From: Caldifarciminota bacterium
Lineage (GTDB): Bacteria; Hydrothermota; UBA3072; WFRC01
Assembly: GCA_015486685.1 (NCBI GenBank)
Contig: WFRC01000294.1
Coordinates: 1-8,545 of the forward strand
Reading direction: 5' to 3'
DNA length: 8,545 nucleotides
Shown here: positions 1-6,606 of the stretch, piece after piece
Position numbering within the stretch: position 1 is the stretch's first letter
How the letters are laid out: each line of letters begins with the position of its first letter
Position numbers and translations under genes: made by a program
Notes under the pieces: generated by a model
The model's input: the letters and a program-made list of their open reading frames with translations, nothing else
The model's database searches: none
Told to the model about the DNA's origin: nothing

Positions 1-15
1 AAACAAGGAGGTAAA

Positions 16-768
16 ATGAACACATTACATTTAGAATATGAATGGATGAAAAAAACAATGCCTGAGGGGTTTCCATATCCATCGTCAACACTTATCAGCG
101 GTGAGGGTGGAACAGGAAAACCACTGGTGGTATATGCGTTTGTTGCTTCCTGGCTTAAAGCAGGGGGCTCGGCAATAAGCCTATCGTTACAGTATTCAAC
201 CAACGATTTTATGAGAACGAGTATGGATAGGATATACGGAATAGACCTGGATGATTATGCCAAAAATATGGTGTATATTCAATTAACTCCTTCTATTGAT
301 GGATATGAAATAACAGGGGAAAATACCATAAATGCAAATCTGATAAAGCCCGATGTCTGGAATGCATCAATTGATAAAGCAGTAAAACTTACAGGGAAAA
401 GTGAGATTGGAGTTCTGGTGTTTGGGGCAGCCTTAAATTTACTCCTTTTTTCCCCTACATATAAGGAAGGCATAATAAAGAACTTAGAGGATATTCTAAA
501 AAATGATAAACGCAGAACATACATCCTATCTGTAAGCACAAGTGCATTTGCTGACGATATTAAAATATGGGAGAATGTAGCAGACAATCTTATGTTTACA
601 CGAATGGAGAAACCTATGAAATTATTTTTTAAGATAACAAAAATGGAGGAAGTAGAATTTTCAAAGGATGAAATAGAAGTGCCTGTATCCCAAAAGGCAC
701 TCAAGGAAATAAAGGAGATTGCAGAATCATCCAGAAACAAAATTTTACCTGAGATAATGAATGTTTGA
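16..768 (+). CDS. KaiC/RecA-superfamily P-loop protein with degenerate Walker motifs
   Basis: This 250-residue soluble protein looks like a single-domain KaiC/RAD55-type member of the RecA superfamily. A P-loop sits at residues 29-36, GEGGTGKP, preceded by a hydrophobic strand (TLIS) and followed by a helix. After that come the usual second strand (AISLSL, 53-58) and a third hydrophobic strand at 132-136 (GVLVF). Two departures are visible. The Ser/Thr that normally follows the P-loop Lys is Pro36, and the strand in the Walker B position ends VFGAALN with no acidic residue, where KaiC-like proteins have an Asp. ATP hydrolysis may therefore be lost or altered. The start is well supported by AAGGAGG at 5-11, four bases before the ATG. 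The C-terminal part (from about 210) is charged and probably helical. The function is unknown. Relatives act in signalling, recombination or gas-vesicle regulation, but nothing here selects one. Fold assignment is fairly confident; role is not. Confidence 0.7.
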   Translation: MNTLHLEYEWMKKTMPEGFPYPSSTLISGEGGTGKPLVVYAFVASWLKAGGSAISLSLQYSTNDFMRTSMDRIYGIDLDDYAKNMVYIQLTPSIDGYEITGENTINANLIKPDVWNASIDKAVKLTGKSEIGVLVFGAALNLLLFSPTYKEGIIKNLEDILKNDKRRTYILSVSTSAFADDIKIWENVADNLMFTRMEKPMKLFFKITKMEEVEFSKDEIEVPVSQKALKEIKEIAESSRNKILPEIMNV

Positions 769-808
769 TTTTTTATTACAAAAAAATTGAAAAAATTAAA
801 AAAATCTC

Positions 809-840
809 TTGACAATAAGGAAAACTTTCTTAAATATAAG
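809..840 (+). promoter_or_regulatory. Candidate sigma-70 type promoter for the lipoprotein-LysM gene pair
   Basis: A perfect TTGACA lies at 809-814, preceded by an A-rich stretch (781-804) that could act as an UP element. The -10 box is ambiguous. TATAAG at 835-840 matches five of six consensus positions but leaves a 20-bp spacer; TTAAAT at 830-835 matches four and leaves 15 bp. The predicted start would fall just before the ribosome site AGGAGG (857-862) of the lipoprotein gene. The perfect -35 in the only sizeable gap upstream of this pair is the main support. Confidence 0.45.
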
Positions 841-866
841 GAGAGAAAATAAAAAAAGGAGGTATT

Positions 867-1112
867 ATGATTAAAAAGGTTTTATTCGGTGCTCTGGTTT
901 TGCTGTTCATTGTAGGTTGTGGTCCAAAACAGGCAACAGATGAACAGATTTCAGAGCTGCAGGAGAAAAAGCAATCAGTAGAAACATTAAACACAGAGAT
1001 TAAGAATTTTGAACAGCAAAAACAGGATTTACAGACACAGAAAGCGGAAAAGGAAAAGACCCTTCAGGAATTGCAGAAGCAAAAGGCAGATTTAGAAAAA
1101 AAACTTAAGTAG
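867..1112 (+). CDS. Small coiled-coil lipoprotein
   Basis: This 81-residue protein begins with a classic lipoprotein signal: MIKK, a hydrophobic core (residues 5-16) and a lipobox ending IVGC, with Cys18 as the predicted lipidated residue. Gly19 follows, not Asp, so in an enterobacterial-type system the protein would go to the outer membrane. The mature part (about 64 residues) is almost entirely Glu, Gln, Lys and Leu with heptad-like spacing (about 26-80), so it should form one long coiled coil. It ends KKLK. Size and design resemble the murein lipoprotein Lpp, which is covalently joined to peptidoglycan through a C-terminal Lys. I see architectural similarity, not clear sequence homology. 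The start is fixed by AGGAGG (857-862), four bases before the ATG. The LysM gene begins ten bases after its stop, and that gene's ribosome site overlaps the stop, so the two are probably coupled. Confidence 0.8.
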   Translation: MIKKVLFGALVLLFIVGCGPKQATDEQISELQEKKQSVETLNTEIKNFEQQKQDLQTQKAEKEKTLQELQKQKADLEKKLK

Positions 1113-1121
1113 GAGGTGAAA

Positions 1122-1568
1122 ATGAAAAGGGCTTTATTTCTTGTTCTATCGGTTATGTTTCTTCTTTCTTTAAGTTTTAGTGTAAATGCCCAGGAAAAGA
1201 AGGAAAAGATAACCCAGACACAGGCTGATTCCTTGATACAGAAATATACAAACGAAGAAGCGACACTTAAACCACAGCATGAAAAGGCGAAAGCAGAGGT
1301 TGAAAACTTAAAGAAAGAAGTTTCTTCCCTTGACGAGCAGTTAAAAAATCTTCAAGATGAAATTGCTGCACTAAAAAAGAAGGTAGCAGCAAGAAGTATT
1401 TATGTAGTGAAACCAGGCGATTGGCTTTCCAAACTTGCTGAGTATAAAAATGTATATGGAAAGGGACATTATGCAAGATGGAAAAACATCTATAAGGCAA
1501 ATAAAGACAAAATTAAAGACTGGGACCTCATTTACCCGGGCTGGAAGTTGGTAATTCCTCGTCCTTGA
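1122..1568 (+). CDS. Secreted coiled-coil protein with C-terminal LysM domain
   Basis: With the ATG at 1122 the protein has 148 residues. It has a Sec signal peptide: KR near the start, a hydrophobic core at about 4-20, and a likely cleavage after VNA at 23. A Lys/Glu-rich region follows, with a probable coiled coil at about 47-90 (LKKEVSSLDEQLKNLQDEI). A LysM domain fills about 93-146, beginning YVVKPGDWLSKLAE and ending IYPGWKLVIP. LysM domains bind the N-acetylglucosamine-containing glycan of peptidoglycan, so the protein should sit in the periplasm on the wall. No catalytic domain is present, so a structural or tethering role is likely. AGGAGG at 1111-1116 overlaps the TAG of the lipoprotein gene and lies five bases before this ATG. 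A GTG at 1116 is in frame but lies inside that ribosome site, so I did not use it. Confidence 0.85.
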   Translation: MKRALFLVLSVMFLLSLSFSVNAQEKKEKITQTQADSLIQKYTNEEATLKPQHEKAKAEVENLKKEVSSLDEQLKNLQDEIAALKKKVAARSIYVVKPGDWLSKLAEYKNVYGKGHYARWKNIYKANKDKIKDWDLIYPGWKLVIPRP

Positions 1569-1576
1569 AGACTATA

Positions 1577-1609
1577 TTTTGGGCAGTCTATAAAATAGAC
1601 TGCCCAAAA
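1577..1609. terminator. Strong hairpin after the LysM gene, possible terminator
   Basis: Two perfectly complementary 15-base arms (1577-1591 and 1595-1609) enclose a three-base loop (AAA). The core is GGGCAGTCTAT paired with ATAGACTGCCC, flanked by TTTT on the left and AAAA on the right. It starts nine bases after the LysM stop. On the + strand no U-run follows the stem outside the paired A's; CCCC follows. It is therefore not a textbook intrinsic terminator in that direction, although on the - strand the stem does end in TTTT. It may terminate the envelope pair, protect its 3' end or separate it from phoH. Confidence 0.6.
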
Positions 1610-1632
1610 CCCCTTATACCTAAAATTCCATT

Positions 1633-2583
1633 ATGACAAAAAAAATACATCTTCCTGTGGATGGTGCTTTTTATATGTCTATAGTGGGAGATAAAGATAA
1701 TAACATAAACCTTGCGGAGAAATATTTTGGAGTAAAGATTATTCTCAGGGGTGAATATCTGAATATTTATGGCGACGAAGGCAATGCGGATAAGTGCATT
1801 GAATTTTTTACGGATTATTTTGAGGGTATCGAAGAGGGCAGGGTGAAGGAAGATATAAAATTTAAGAGATACATTACAGATTTTCTCCAGGGATTTAAGG
1901 ATAAAGAAAAAAAAGTGATAAGAACCCCGTTAATTACAATATCTACAAGGACAAAGGGGCAGAATGAATATGTTGAAGCTATTGAGAAAAATGTTATAAC
2001 ATTTTCTATAGGTCCAGCAGGAACAGGTAAAACATACCTTGCTGTTGCAAAGGCGATAGAATCTTTAATGCTCAAGAAATTTTCAAGGATTATTTTGGTG
2101 AGGCCTGCTGTTGAGGCAGGTGAGAGCATTGGATTTCTCCCGGGTGATTTCAAAGAAAAGGTTGACCCTTATCTGAGACCACTTTATGATGCACTTTTCC
2201 AGATGATTTCATTTGAAAAGGTGCAAAGATATATTGAAAATGGGATTATTGAAATTGCACCTCTGGGTTTTATGAGAGGAAGGACATTGAATAATGCATT
2301 CGTTATCCTGGATGAAGCCCAAAATACAACTCATATGCAAATGAAGATGTTTCTTACAAGGATTGGAGAGAACTCCAGAGCAGTAGTAACAGGGGATATA
2401 ACTCAGGTTGATTTAATCGATAAGGCAAAATCCGGACTTATAGAAATTTCTTATATTATCAAAGATATTAAAGGGGTAAGCTTTGTCTACCTTAAAGATG
2501 TAGATGTAATCAGACACCCACTTGTCCAGAATATAGTAAAGGCATATCAGAAATATGAAGAAAAGAATTCAAATAATAAATAA
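1633..2583 (+). CDS. phoH: PhoH-family ATPase (YbeZ type)
   Basis: This 316-residue cytoplasmic protein has full-length PhoH/YbeZ architecture. A small KH-like N-terminal domain (about 1-75, with the AEKYFGVKIILRGEYLNIYG segment typical of the family) precedes a P-loop NTPase related to the SF1 helicase core. Key motifs are intact: Walker A GPAGTGKT at 127-134, the family block RPAVEAGESIGFLPGD at 157-172, Walker B FVILDEAQN at 223-231, and GDITQVDL at 254-261. A conserved C-terminal block is VIRHPLVQNIVKAY (292-305). In E. coli the homologue YbeZ partners YbeY, and ybeY lies two genes downstream here. The family assignment rests on these motifs and context; the molecular job of PhoH proteins is still debated, with RNA helicase or RNase-related roles proposed. 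No Shine-Dalgarno is visible before the ATG, unlike the genes to the left. The last 29 bases overlap the start of pgpH. Confidence 0.95.
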   Translation: MTKKIHLPVDGAFYMSIVGDKDNNINLAEKYFGVKIILRGEYLNIYGDEGNADKCIEFFTDYFEGIEEGRVKEDIKFKRYITDFLQGFKDKEKKVIRTPLITISTRTKGQNEYVEAIEKNVITFSIGPAGTGKTYLAVAKAIESLMLKKFSRIILVRPAVEAGESIGFLPGDFKEKVDPYLRPLYDALFQMISFEKVQRYIENGIIEIAPLGFMRGRTLNNAFVILDEAQNTTHMQMKMFLTRIGENSRAVVTGDITQVDLIDKAKSGLIEISYIIKDIKGVSFVYLKDVDVIRHPLVQNIVKAYQKYEEKNSNNK

Positions 2584-4639
2584 TATTTTATTTGGTGTTA
2601 TTACGATTTTTACAATTTATATGTTTCTTCCGCACCAAAATCAGACTATTAAACTGGAAGTGGGAGATATCGCCCCGCGAGATATTATTGCTCCATATAG
2701 ATTTTCTGTATTAAAACCCGAGGCAGAATTCCAGAAGGAGCAAAAAGAGGTAGTGCTTGAAACTCCGCCAATTCTAAAAAAACTGGATGTAAAAGAGCCC
2801 ATAATTGAATTTCTCGATTCATTAAGGGCAGGTAAAGATTTGAGCGCCTCATTTCATATCCCGGGGGATATTTTAGAAAAATTTCCTGTAGGAATAGTAA
2901 GGTCAAAAAGAAGAAAAATAAAAAATATTATATCAGAAATCATAAATAATGGCATCATTGACGATAAATCAGTTCTTCAAACAACCCGTTCAAAATGGGT
3001 AAAAATTACGAATAGGCATAAATATGCCAATGTTAGGATAGAGAGTATATTTACTAAATCTACTGCTCTTGAATACTTAAAAGAGCAACTTATAAAAATT
3101 ATAAAGAAAGAGAAAGCGGTCCTAAGTATAATTCAGGTAGCAGATTTGTTGTTAGTGCCAAATCTGACTCTGGATACATATCATACAGGTATTGCCCAGG
3201 AAAATGCCAAAAAAAATGTCAAAAGGAAGAAAGGAACTATACTGAGAGGAGAGATTATAACAAGGGCACATGATTTGATAACCCCTGAAATTGAAAATAA
3301 ATTATACTCCCTTGAAGTATATAAATCCCAACATTTCAAAAATGAAGGTGGCAAAAAGGCACTTTTTAATATCTTATTTATTATTTTTGTTGTTTCTTTT
3401 TATTGTTTTGCTATAAATGTTTGGGGAAGAAACAAATGGAGGCAGGGAAGCGCTCTTGCAATCTCATTCTTCTCAATCTTGTTAATTACGGGACTTTACA
3501 GACTAATTACTTTACATTCTTTCGGTATGCTTTATCTACTTCCTGTTTCTGCTGGTGTAATTCTTTTAACCTTGAGTATCGATCTTCAATATGGTTTTGT
3601 ATTTGCACTTTTTATATCTATTGTGCTATCCTTTTATACAGGATTGAGGCTATTTTTGCCACTACCACTTCTTTTAGGAAGTGTAGTTGGTGCTGTAAAC
3701 GCAAAGCAGATAAGAGATAGGGCACATTTTTGGATGATTGCTTTATATGTCGGGGGCTTAACTGCTGTTTCTATATTTTTTGTAGAAATTTTGAAATCTA
3801 CCTCAATTTCTTTGATAGGTAAATATATAATTTATGGAGTTGTTAACGGAATAATTTCGGCAGTACTTGTATTTTTTCTACTCCCTTTGTTTGAAAGATT
3901 TTTTAACTTCAGTTCAAATTTGACATATCTTGAGTTTGGGGACCTGAATAAGCCTTTGCTCAGGAAGTTGGCAGTAGAAGCATCGGGAACATACCACCAC
4001 AGTATTATAGTTGGAACCCTTGCAGAGGCAGGTGCAGAGGCAATCGGTGCAAATTCGCTTCTTGCCAGAGTAGGTTCTTACTATCACGATATAGGGAAGA
4101 TGGAAAGGCCTGAATATTTTGCAGAGAATCAAACGGGCAAAAGAAACCCACACGATAGTGTGCCGCCAAAACTTTCTGCTTTGATACTTATTTCTCATGT
4201 TAAAGAGGGTGAAAAACTTGCAAAGGGGTATAAACTTCCTCAGAAGATTGTGGATATAATCTTGCAACACCATGGGACTACGCTAATTGCACCTTTTTAT
4301 GAGAAAGCAAAGGCAGAAAATGCGGATGTAGATGAGCAGAGTTTTAGATACCCGGGGCCAAAGCCTGATTCAAAGGAAGCGGTAATTGTGATGCTTGCTG
4401 ATTCTATAGAAGCAAAGGCAAGGTCTCTCGAAGAATCAACGCCACAAAGATTAAAGGAGGTAATATCATCTGTTATAAAAGGGAAGGTGGAAGATGGGCA
4501 ATTGGACAATGCCCCTATTTCTCTAAAAGACTTAAAACTACTGGAGGATGCCTTTTATAGAATCTTGTTGGGAATTTTTCATACCCGACCTACCTATCCG
4601 GAAGAGGGAAAGAAAAAGGCAAGAGTAGAAATAGAATGA
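2555..4639 (+). CDS. pgpH: PgpH-type 7TM-HD membrane phosphodiesterase (cyclic di-AMP hydrolase family)
   Basis: At 694 residues this has the usual PgpH/YqfF layout. One N-terminal membrane segment (about 10-25) leads to a large extracytoplasmic domain (about 30-265, 7TMR-HDED type, starting EVGDIAPRDIIAPYRF). Six or seven membrane helices follow (about 268-448), then a cytoplasmic HD domain. Metal-binding residues of the HD domain appear in order: His481/His482, the His511-Asp512 pair (YYHDIGKM), His548, His572/His573 and Asp616 (MLADSIEA). The site therefore looks catalytically intact. Characterised homologues in Listeria and Bacillus hydrolyse cyclic di-AMP to pApA, with the outer domain thought to sense a signal. 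The ATG at 2555 lies inside phoH in another frame. The next in-frame Met (residue 23) would cut the first membrane segment, so the overlapping start is preferred. No clear ribosome site is present, suggesting translational coupling to phoH. The stop codon lies in the first degenerate unit of an 8-bp tandem repeat. Confidence 0.95.
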   Translation: MKKRIQIINNILFGVITIFTIYMFLPHQNQTIKLEVGDIAPRDIIAPYRFSVLKPEAEFQKEQKEVVLETPPILKKLDVKEPIIEFLDSLRAGKDLSASFHIPGDILEKFPVGIVRSKRRKIKNIISEIINNGIIDDKSVLQTTRSKWVKITNRHKYANVRIESIFTKSTALEYLKEQLIKIIKKEKAVLSIIQVADLLLVPNLTLDTYHTGIAQENAKKNVKRKKGTILRGEIITRAHDLITPEIENKLYSLEVYKSQHFKNEGGKKALFNILFIIFVVSFYCFAINVWGRNKWRQGSALAISFFSILLITGLYRLITLHSFGMLYLLPVSAGVILLTLSIDLQYGFVFALFISIVLSFYTGLRLFLPLPLLLGSVVGAVNAKQIRDRAHFWMIALYVGGLTAVSIFFVEILKSTSISLIGKYIIYGVVNGIISAVLVFFLLPLFERFFNFSSNLTYLEFGDLNKPLLRKLAVEASGTYHHSIIVGTLAEAGAEAIGANSLLARVGSYYHDIGKMERPEYFAENQTGKRNPHDSVPPKLSALILISHVKEGEKLAKGYKLPQKIVDIILQHHGTTLIAPFYEKAKAENADVDEQSFRYPGPKPDSKEAVIVMLADSIEAKARSLEESTPQRLKEVISSVIKGKVEDGQLDNAPISLKDLKLLEDAFYRILLGIFHTRPTYPEEGKKKARVEIE

Positions 4640-4676
4640 TACATAAATACGGTGATACGGTGATACGGTGATACGG
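4635..4676 (+). repeat. 8-bp tandem repeat (GGTGATAC) at the 3' end of pgpH
   Basis: Three perfect tandem units of GGTGATAC occupy 4651-4674, followed by GG. In the same 8-base register the preceding bases are two decayed units, AATGATAC (4635-4642) and ATAAATAC (4643-4650). The TGA stop of pgpH falls in the first of these. A degenerate array with the same unit and register occurs at 5210-5249, and one inverted copy lies at 8110-8117. Confidence 0.85.
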
Positions 4677-4726
4677 AAAAGACTTAATATCCATATTTTA
4701 CTTATCAACGCCATTTTTTGCGAAAG

Positions 4727-5137
4727 ATGAAAATATGGTTAAATAAATCCGATTTTTTAAGGGAAGAGGAGAAAGGTAAAATTTTAGAAACGGTCAAAAA
4801 AATCCTGAAAGACAAGGAAAGGGATGGAGAAATTAGTATCACATTTGTAAATAATAAGGATATAGAGGGGTTAAATAAACAATATAGGGAAATAGATTCA
4901 ACTACCGATGTCCTCAGTTTTGACCTGAGTGATAATGAATATATTATTGGGGATATATATATCGGGAAAGAAGTTGCAGAAAGGCAAGCCAAAGAAAATG
5001 GCCATTCTTTTGTTGATGAAATCTTTCTCTTAATAATTCATGGGGTATTACATCTTTTAGGTTATGACCATAATACCCCGGAAACATCTCAAAGGATGAG
5101 AAAAGAAGAAGAAAGATATAGTATAAATGCAAAATGA
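4727..5137 (+). CDS. ybeY: YbeY endoribonuclease / rRNA maturation factor
   Basis: The 136-residue protein is slightly short for the family. It carries the full UPF0054 signature HGVLHLLGYDH at 105-115, giving the three zinc-binding histidines His105, His109 and His115. The upstream family block TTDVLSFDLSD (59-69) and the GDIYIG strand (75-80) are also present. YbeY is a metal-dependent single-strand endoribonuclease needed for 16S rRNA 3'-end processing and ribosome quality control; its usual partners include the PhoH-like YbeZ, encoded two genes upstream. I chose the ATG at 4727. An in-frame TTG at 4718 would add three residues but has no better ribosome site, and neither start has a convincing Shine-Dalgarno. 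The gene is isolated by an 87-base repeat-containing gap upstream and a 281-base repeat-filled gap downstream, unusual for this cluster. The C-terminal tail is Lys/Glu/Arg-rich. Confidence 0.93.
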   Translation: MKIWLNKSDFLREEEKGKILETVKKILKDKERDGEISITFVNNKDIEGLNKQYREIDSTTDVLSFDLSDNEYIIGDIYIGKEVAERQAKENGHSFVDEIFLLIIHGVLHLLGYDHNTPETSQRMRKEEERYSINAK

Positions 5138-5138
5138 T

Positions 5139-5167
5139 AAAGACAGCCGGTAGCCGATGGCAAAAAA
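5139..5167. repeat. CAGCCGRTAGCCG repeat word, copy 1 (just after ybeY)
   Basis: AAAGACAGCCGGTAGCCG followed by ATGGC and a run of six A's starts one base after the ybeY stop codon. A matching word (7874-7900) occurs in the large gap after the second CorC gene, with the same flanking AAAG and poly-A: AAAGGCAGCCGATAGCCG, then TTAG and five A's. The core contains two AGCCG steps seven bases apart. Confidence 0.65.
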
Positions 5168-5173
5168 CCTTTA

Positions 5174-5293
5174 TTCTGTCATTCTGAACGAAGTGAAGAA
5201 TCTCTTTAAGGTGATATGATGATATGGTGATACGATTATACGGATATGGAAAAGAAAAAGAGAGATGCTTTGGTTCACTCAGCATGACAGGAA
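5174..5293. repeat. Composite element bounded by imperfect inverted repeats (GTCATTCTGA type)
   Basis: The left arm (5174-5205, TTCTGTCATTCTGAACG...AATCTCT) and the right arm (5261-5293, AGAGATGC...GCATGACAGGAA) are imperfect inverted copies. Over 29 aligned bases, 22 match when one is reverse-complemented, including both TGTCAT and ATCTCT ends. The interior (5206-5260) is mostly the degenerate 8-bp array plus an A/G-rich run. The arms resemble a widespread class of bacterial intergenic repeats with GTCATTCTGA...AATCTC cores. No transposase or clear target-site duplication is visible, so this is either a MITE-like element or two repeats facing each other. Confidence 0.7.
5210..5249 (+). repeat. 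Degenerate 8-bp tandem repeat, second locus
   Basis: Five consecutive 8-base units read GGTGATAT, GATGATAT, GGTGATAC, GATTATAC and GGATATGG, followed by AAAAG. The unit, its register and the trailing GGAAAAG-like end match the array at 4651-4680, so the two loci share an origin. It lies between the two arms of the inverted-repeat element at 5174-5293. Confidence 0.75.
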
Positions 5294-5303
5294 GGAACGG
5301 AAA

Positions 5304-5384
5304 AGTCCAAATAGACTAAATTAACGAAATAAACGAGATAAACGAAATGAACGAAAACAACGAGACAAACGAGATTAACTTAAA
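5304..5384 (+). repeat. 9-bp tandem repeat (NRACNARAT), nine units, upstream of the first CorC gene
   Basis: Nine units in perfect 9-base register are AGTCCAAAT, AGACTAAAT, TAACGAAAT, AAACGAGAT, AAACGAAAT, GAACGAAAA, CAACGAGAC, AAACGAGAT and TAACTTAAA. The AC at positions 3-4 and the A-rich 3' half are held in nearly all. The second unit, AGACTAAAT, recurs exactly three times in the array at 8197-8268. The array ends 34 bases before the CorC ATG at 5419. No reading frame or start codon makes it a plausible peptide gene. Confidence 0.85.
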
Positions 5385-5418
5385 ACTAAGTTTAAGTTGA
5401 GGTTAAGAAAGAATAACT

Positions 5419-6606
5419 ATGTGGACTAATATCTTTTTTGTTTTCTTACTTCTTTCGTTATCTGCGTTCTTTTCTGCTACTGAGACTGCAATTTTTTCTA
5501 TTCCTGAATATAAACTCAGGTTTATATCAAAAAGAGGTATTAAAGGGGCTGTATTAAAAGATCTTCTTAGCAATCCTCTTAAACTTTTAATTACAATTTT
5601 GTTATCCAATACAATTGTGAATGTTGCATTAACGGTTTATTTTAAGCATTTCAATACCTTTTTTAAGAGCCAATATTGGAATTTCATTTTTCAGGCAGGG
5701 GTTATTTCCATTCTTATTATAATCTTCGGTGAATTTATTCCGAAATATATTGGTATAAAGAAGTCTACTTTTATTTCCCTTGTAGCAAGCCCTATAATAA
5801 TGTTTATAAAATACATTTTTTTTCCTGTTGTACTATTATTGGAGTGGATTGAGAAGGCGATTTTTAGAAAACCAAAACCATATCTGGAAGATAAAGAGAT
5901 TCAATTTATGGTGTCTGTGGCAAGTGATAGAAATATCATAAATAAAAGACAAAGGGAATTTACTGAATCATTTTTTTCTCTTAAAGAGAGGAAGGTAATG
6001 GAAATAATGGTTCCACACTCTGATGCATACACTATTCCTGAAAACAAAAATATATCAGATATTATTAATGAATTAAAAAGGTATAAATATATCCAGAAAA
6101 TGATACCGGTTTATAGTGGGAAAAGGGATAATATAGTAGGGCAACTTTATGTGAAAGACCTTTTGGAAGATTATCATAATGGCGGAACAAGTCTTAAAAA
6201 GATTGTAAAAAGGCCTAATTTTGTCCCCGAAACAATTACGCTATATGAATTATTGAAACATTTTATAAATATATCTGTAAAATCAAGTGTTGTAGTGGAT
6301 GAATTTGGAGGAATTTCAGGCATAGTCCATATTGAGGACTTAATATCCATATTTTCTAAGTCGGTATCTACTCAAACAGAAAAAAGCGTTTTTGTTATAG
6401 ATGGGAATACAGGAATTTCAGAAGTAGAGAAGAGGATAAAAATAAGTTTTCCTGAAGGCAATTTTGAAACAATTGCAGGATTTATAGTCAATATACTGGA
6501 TAGGATACCTGATAATGGAGATAAAGTTGAGTATAAAGGATATAAATTTACAGTAATGAAGAAGAAGAGGTTTAAGGTATTGAAAGTCAAGGTGGAGAAG
6601 ATATGA
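5419..6606 (+). CDS. CorC/HlyC-family (CNNM + CBS pair) membrane protein, first paralogue
   Basis: This 395-residue protein has three parts. A DUF21/CNNM membrane domain (about 1-150) carries the conserved SATETA (19-24) and GEFIPK (104-109) motifs. A CBS-domain pair spans about 195-315, the second repeat ending VVVDEFGGISGIVHIEDLI (291-309). A C-terminal CorC_HlyC domain covers about 325-392. Family members are implicated in Mg2+/Na+ transport or efflux, with the CBS pair binding ATP and gating the membrane domain; old 'hemolysin' labels are misleading. At the first CBS domain the usual MTPR motif reads MVPH (197-200), so the Arg is replaced by His. Shine-Dalgarno support is weak: GAGG at 5399-5402 is 16 bases from the ATG. 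The stop overlaps the next gene's start (ATGA). Its position after phoH-pgpH-ybeY parallels ybeX/CorC in E. coli, which lacks the membrane domain. Confidence 0.92.
   Translation: MWTNIFFVFLLLSLSAFFSATETAIFSIPEYKLRFISKRGIKGAVLKDLLSNPLKLLITILLSNTIVNVALTVYFKHFNTFFKSQYWNFIFQAGVISILIIIFGEFIPKYIGIKKSTFISLVASPIIMFIKYIFFPVVLLLEWIEKAIFRKPKPYLEDKEIQFMVSVASDRNIINKRQREFTESFFSLKERKVMEIMVPHSDAYTIPENKNISDIINELKRYKYIQKMIPVYSGKRDNIVGQLYVKDLLEDYHNGGTSLKKIVKRPNFVPETITLYELLKHFINISVKSSVVVDEFGGISGIVHIEDLISIFSKSVSTQTEKSVFVIDGNTGISEVEKRIKISFPEGNFETIAGFIVNILDRIPDNGDKVEYKGYKFTVMKKKRFKVLKVKVEKI

Noticed and set aside
769..808. T-run and A-run pair after the first gene as a terminator
   Set aside because: The possible stem is purely A-T with no GC core, so it is too weak to call.
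1116..1121. GTG start for the LysM gene
   Set aside because: It lies within the AGGAGGTG ribosome site that is correctly spaced for the ATG at 1122.
3403..3720. 105-codon + strand open frame inside pgpH
   Set aside because: It is an alternative frame of the pgpH membrane region, rich in Cys/Phe/Tyr, with no ribosome site; pgpH itself is unambiguous.
4718..4726. TTG start for ybeY
   Set aside because: It adds only three residues and has no ribosome site; the ATG at 4727 gives a normal family N-terminus.
4681..4743. Open stretch DLISIFYLSTPFFAKDENMVK before and overlapping ybeY, resembling a signal peptide
   Set aside because: No start codon lies between the upstream stop at 4669 and this stretch, and it overlaps the ybeY start in another frame. 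Kept only as the exact 19-base match finding.
4944..5285. 113-codon open frame on the - strand
   Set aside because: It is antisense to ybeY and then runs through the inverted-repeat element and the 8-bp array. No protein family features.
5379..5396. CTTAAA/TTTAAG inverted repeat before the first CorC gene
   Set aside because: Only six AT-rich base pairs; unlikely to be a stable structure or specific operator on this evidence.
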